A DNA stretch of 47,072 nt from Bipolaris cookei (taxonomy: Eukaryota > Ascomycota > Dothideomycetes > Pleosporales > Pleosporaceae), in NCBI GenBank assembly GCA_002286855.1, contig NRSV01000015.1, positions 457,846-504,917 of the forward strand. Direction: 5' to 3'. The position numbers were made by a program, and so were the translations under genes. This document shows positions 42,782-47,072 of this stretch, in pieces (position 1 is the stretch's first letter; every line of letters starts with the position of its first letter). The notes below the pieces were generated by a model. It had not been told where the DNA came from and searched no databases. It was given only the letters and a program-made list of their open reading frames with translations.

Positions 42782-43853
42782 TATGTGTCGGGAGAAAGGA
42801 TGCCAGATTGTCCAGGTTCGTTCCTCACACGAAGTGATAGATAGCAACACGAAACTTGATTCGAGTCTATGGACATATAAATGTGAGTCTAGTAATTGAG
42901 GAATGCTCACTGCTAACTTCGCATGTTGCCAGGATTTATATGGCTTATAAGAACGGACGCGGGTCCTAACATCTGAACCCTGTTGCAAGTGGAGCGGTGT
43001 GGGATTTCCAAATACTCCAACATCTCGAGCTAACGCAGAAGGACAAGTGCGACCACAAACTCTTAGCCGAGGTAGCGAAGAATCCCTTCGACACACGTAA
43101 CTCTGGTGGAGAACAGCCTCGTTGGCTGTTTACTAGCTTCGGACTTTATGTACTTATAGCCCGGCACTAGGATTACGGACTCCGAAGCTGTTAGTCTGCT
43201 TCCTCCTAGCTACCTTCGCTATTCGCAATAAGATTACGGAATCCGAAGCTATTAGTCTAATTAGTGTAAAAATTTACACTAGTAGTGTGTTCACGCATCG
43301 CACTTGTATATGACCCTGACTCTAAACCCTACCCAAGCTTAGGTATACCTGACCCATTTACCAGCGTACCTAGTAGTTACTAAAAAGTGGCTAGGCTGTA
43401 ACCCAATATTGTGGAATCTAGCTCTCCCGCTAATTCTTAGCATAAAGGCTAAGGTATGTGACTTCGTAAACCACTTAAACTAGTACTCGAGTGTTGTCAT
43501 AATTATTACACAAGCTACAAAGCTATGTTCTTCTGTCTTATAACTACATTTGGTCTATCTATAATTAAAACTGATAAATTTCAATATTAGATTAAACATT
43601 ATTCAAGCACCCACCTCACCAATTAACTCGAGCTCTGCATACTGTTGGGTTTTAACTATGGAACAATTTACGCATATCGACGACAAAATCGACTTAGATG
43701 GCAGTTTTCGTGTACGAAATATCGCCACCGTGAATTTAGCCAGTTCCAACAACTTATCGAACATCGTGCATTTGATCTCAGCTCTGAAAAGTACCGTAAT
43801 CTACGCGACACTTATTGTAGGTTTCAAATACTACGCTTCTGATTGCACTGTAG
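42782..43853. promoter_or_regulatory. Divergent promoter between diterpene synthase and P450-B
   Basis: About 1.07 kb. It contains two inverted copies (43164-43195 and 43226-43257) of the cluster promoter repeat, a partial third copy (AGCTTCGGAC at about 43135-43144) and an 8-bp stem palindrome, AGTGTAAA-AA-TTTACACT, near 43263-43280. An upstream ORF from ATG 43658 could add a leader exon to P450-B. Confidence 0.55.
43164..43257 (-). repeat. Cluster promoter repeat, copies B1 and B2
   Basis: B1 is 43164-43195 and B2 is 43226-43257. Read on the minus strand both contain AGCTTCGGA(G/T)TCCGTAATC and continue CTTAT or CCTAG, matching A1/A2 at 35048-35142. Confidence 0.8.
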
Positions 43854-45564
43854 ATGACGGATCCTCTAAAGCTAGTCCTATACTATGGCATTCTTGCTAT
43901 TTACAACATCTACCTTCACCCGCTTCGAAAGTTTCCAGGTCCTAAATTGAGAGCCGCATCGGACTGGCCGTATGTTATTTCCCTACTGCGAGGCACCTCA
44001 CCGCAAGATATGCTAGAAATGCACAAGAAATATGGCCGAGTAGTGCGTGTAGGACCCAACGAACTCACCTTTGTTAGTCCTGCAGCATGGGTAGAAATTT
44101 ATGGGCAGAAAAGACGCGGTGAGGAGGAGCTCATCAAGGATAAGAAGTATTATTCAGGGATGGGCGAACCGACACTACTTCATTCAAATCAGGAACAGCA
44201 TACCCATCTCCGGAAACTGCTTGCGCATGGTTTCTCTAATTCTTCGTTGCAAAAGCAGGAAGTTGTAATCCAAAAGTATCTCGATGTCTTGATGAATACC
44301 CTAAAACATCAGTGCCAAGATGGGCAATCTGTTCTGGATCTCAAAGACTGGGTCAATGTGGGTTAAGAAGATATTACAAGAATGGTTGTTGTATTGACTA
44401 ACAATGATTTGCAGTTCTTTGTGTTCGATGTGATTGCATATTTGAGTATGTCGCAAACGAAACTCTTTACTCGAACAGTGACCAAGTCTAACGATACTCA
44501 GCATACGGACAGTCTTTTAATTGTCTAGAGACGCGCAACCTGCACTCGTGGATCGAACTAGTTCCTAAGCTCGCCAGATTCATGGCTCTTATGCAAGCAG
44601 CACAGCGGCTACCAATCTTCATCAAACCTCTATTCTTGCTCTACGGCATCAGTACAAATCTGCGGTCGAATGTAAAAACCATTCAAGCAATCAGCAAGGT
44701 ACGTTTCTTCCAAACTTTGCAAAGGAAACTGTCTCGCTAATACCTACACTTTTATTATAGGAAAAAGTCGATTACCGCTTGAACTCCCGACCATTGGTTC
44801 CGGACTTCATGGAAAAGTTGATTGACGAATATAAAGATGGCAGAATGACCATGTACCAACTCGACTCCAATGCTTCATTCCTCATGGCAGCGGGAAGTGA
44901 AACACTAGCGACAGTTCTCACACACGCAGTCTTCCAGCTTCTAACAAATCCACGGACTCTAGAGAAGCTTACTGCAGAAATTCGCACTAAATTCACATGT
45001 GCAGCAGAGATAACTATGTCCAGCGTCAATGAGTGCAAATACCTACTAGGCTGTATTGAAGAGACTATGAGGATTCAAGCGCCTTCTCCTGCAACACATC
45101 CTCGATACACAAATGCCAATGGCGCAGTGATCGATGGATTTCAGGTACCGGGGAATGTAGCAGTTGGAATACCTATTTATGCAGCATGCAGAAGTGCCCT
45201 CAACTTCTACGACGCGGAGAGCTATATTCCCGAGAGATGGACAGGAGAAGATCCGCTCTATAAGGACGACCTCAGGGAAGCTGCGCGAGTGTTTTCAATT
45301 GGACCCCGGGATTGTAAGTTACCTTGTCCAAAGTTACCTCTCCTTCTATTGGTAGCTAAACAAGTCCTAAATGCGACCGTTACAGGCCTTGGGCGGAACT
45401 TAGCATATGCTGAGCTGAAATTGGTGATTGCGCGATTAGTGTGGCATTTCAACTTGGAAGCATGCTTCGACGCGAACTGGTCGAACCAAAAGGTGTATAT
45501 GGTCTGGGAAAAGCCACCTTTCATAGTAAAGCTGGCGCCGATACAGGACAGCTGGGTAACCTGA
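43854..45564 (+). CDS. Cytochrome P450 B, CYP65-like (diterpenoid cluster)
   Basis: Five exons, 43854-44357, 44415-44445, 44502-44698, 44761-45313 and 45386-45564, give 487 aa; all introns are GT-AG and 56-72 nt. The start MTDPLKLVLYYGILAIYNIY leads directly into the hinge HPLRKFPGPKLRAAS. Motifs are the I-helix AAGSETLATVL, the K-helix E-x-x-R in CIEETMRIQAP, PERW, and the haem loop FSIGPRDCLGRNLA, which is rebuilt only after splicing intron 4 (45314-45385). The pattern resembles isotrichodermin-hydroxylase-type (CYP65) fungal P450s, ER-bound oxidases of secondary metabolism. In this setting a second diterpene oxidation is expected. An extra 5' exon from 43658 is possible but would need a 36-nt intron. 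The gene looks intact. Confidence 0.88.
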
Positions 45565-46191
45565 TTCTACTAGAATTTGCACGGATTGTTCTAAAGGTTG
45601 TTTGTTGCAGATTACTCCTTGCGTGTACAAACTGAGAATTTTAAGTAGAGAATGAGAAACTACAACCGTAACTGGACGATATTGGGATTACTGTTCGTTG
45701 AGAGTATCTTAATTGTTTGCTGATTTCAACAACGTATTATTATTATTAATGTTGACTGGGCTCTATAGCTAGCTAGCATAAGCGTGAACCGGGTGCAAGC
45801 AGCAAGGTACGAAGCATGTGCGCGCGGGGCTAAAGAGGGTTTGCACAAATGCAGGAGGGTTGCTAAAAGATAGGTGTGTGTGTATTCAGAACTCTTGCCT
45901 ATCTACGTGCGTATAAGGTTCTCTTATGCTCTCTGCTTTGATCCTATTGTACCGTGCCGGACGGCGGTGTGCCTGCGGACGGCGGTATGCCCGCTCCACC
46001 CTATCAAAGTCACCACAAAGTTGAGGCTGCAGAGCTCCACACAAATGCTGCCATCGCAAGATTTTCTAGTAGAGTAATATAGTAATATTGATGAGATTCT
46101 ATCAACGTCTCAGAAATTGGTCAAAAACTCGTTTACCTAACCTACTAGACTGTACGAATTCAACGCACTTACTCACATTGCGAAATTCGCA
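45565..46191. other. 3' flank of P450-B and possible LINE leader
   Basis: About 630 bases without a gene. A direct repeat of about 17 bp, CGGACGGCGG(T)-TGCC, occurs twice at about 45958-45992. Such leader repeats would fit a 5' UTR of the following retrotransposon, but that is a guess. Confidence 0.4.
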
Positions 46192-47072
46192 ATGGCGGGC
46201 GGTGCATCTACGACGGAAGAAGATGGTCGACCTGACGCGGTTGCGACGCGTTAGGACGCGGCTACAACAACAAAGGGAAAAAGACCGGAACTACCGGAAA
46301 AATGGATTGAGACACTGGAGAAGCAGATAAGGCAACAAGAACAAATACTGACAACAGTAGCAAAAAGAGCGGTCGAGGGTGTGAATAATGCTGGCAGCGA
46401 AGAGGACCTCTTCCATATCATCCGCGAACTCACCGCGGCAACAACAACGGTAGGCCAGAACCTGGCCCGTATCAAATTGCCCAAAACGCGCCAAACAACA
46501 GATGGAAAGGAAGGGATACAGGCTATACTCCAGAGATTGGACGCGATGGAGGCACGCCTGGAAGAGGGGATAAAGAAGGACAGAACAACAACAAAGGCGC
46601 CCACGCGTCAAGAGCCGATAAGCTGGAGTCAGGTGGCCTCGAGGGGCACTATCCACCCAGCAAAAATCGAAGTACGGATGGAAACAACCAAGGGCACTGA
46701 GCCTGAAACGGCGCAGGAAAAGTTGGCCCGTATCCGGGTTGCCATCCCGGATGCAAAGGCAATCATCCCTCATCCAAGAGCACCCAACAAGATCTCGGTG
46801 GTGGTCAAGGACGCAGCGCGACGGGATCAGATCATACAAGCAGGCATTCAGGTTTCGGATGGCATCAAGATCATCTGACGACCTAAATTGATTATGATAT
46901 CAGGCATTCATCTTGGTACCTCAATCCAAAACAAGAAATGCAGCGAAAACGACACGTGGATTAGGGAAGTCAACAAACAAAACCGAAACCTTCGAGTCGA
47001 ACAAGTACGATGGTTATACACAGACAAGAACCTTGCTAGCAGGCGGGAAAACAAAACGCAAACAAGAGGATC
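46192..47072 (+). pseudogene. LINE (Tad-like non-LTR retrotransposon) ORF1, decayed and cut by window edge
   Basis: From ATG 46192 one frame runs to the window end with two stops: TAG at 46252-46254 and TGA at 46876-46878. Between them is a coiled-coil region (KWIETLEKQIRQQEQILTTV, then IQAILQRLDAMEARLEE), followed by an RRM-like/gag-like block (WSQVASRG, KLARIRVAIPDAKAIIPHPR). After the TGA the frame resumes with VRWLYTDKNLASRREN, as expected for fungal LINE ORF1 proteins. Both stops can be explained by single transitions (CAG to TAG, CGA to TGA). The reverse transcriptase would lie beyond the window. Confidence 0.6.

Noticed and set aside
43658..43853. Upstream exon extending P450-B to ATG 43658
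   Set aside because: It joins in frame only through a 36-nt intron, shorter than any other here, and the added residues do not improve the N-terminal anchor. Kept as a possibility only.
1..47072. CRISPR arrays, rRNA or tRNA genes
   Set aside because: No regularly spaced repeat arrays were seen, and no clear tRNA-like or rRNA sequence stood out. A tRNA scan was not possible, so a tRNA could have been missed.

Overview
The window is filamentous-fungal nuclear DNA. Protein-coding genes are split by many 46-200 nt GT-AG introns with CTAAC/CTAAT-like branch sites. They include a mitochondrial EF-G, a Swc3-like protein, an AA11-type LPMO and a fungal bifunctional diterpene synthase. Several transposons carry stop codons explained by C:G-to-T:A transitions, as expected from repeat-induced point mutation (RIP). 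Gene content and style suggest a Dothideomycete, probably Pleosporales; that placement is inference.

Left edge (1-5.3 kb): a cut-off pogo-type transposase, a basic nuclear-type protein that looks split into two reading frames by a frameshift plus a nonsense codon, and an internally deleted MULE transposon. Core block (5.3-24.4 kb): ordinary genes, namely MEF1 (+), an ABHD12-like hydrolase (-), a Swc3-like subunit (-), a Cys-rich single-pass membrane protein (+), an AA11 LPMO-like secreted protein (-), a large multi-TM glycoprotein (-), a fungal Cys/His-finger protein (+) and a secreted class-3 lipase (-). I rebuilt exon structures for most of these by frame-consistent splicing.

Repeat-rich block (24.4-32.5 kb): a decayed pogo element with 67-bp TIRs, a Ty3/Gypsy gag fragment, and, inserted in that gag, an apparently intact pogo element with perfect 58-bp TIRs and a TA duplication.

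Specialised-metabolite block (33.0-45.6 kb): a compact four-gene diterpenoid cluster. In order it holds P450-A (-), a BAHD-type acyltransferase (+), a RIP-damaged pogo insertion, a bifunctional class II/class I diterpene synthase (-) and P450-B (+). All four genes give full-length proteins after splicing (569, 523, 968 and 487 aa). They form two divergent pairs, and both divergent promoters carry two copies of the same ~30-40 bp repeat. The expected logic is GGPP to a cyclised labdane-type or tetracyclic diterpene (CPS/KS-like synthase), then oxidation (two P450s), then acylation (BAHD). No GGPP synthase, transporter or regulator is visible here. The right edge (46.2-47.1 kb) is a decayed LINE ORF1.
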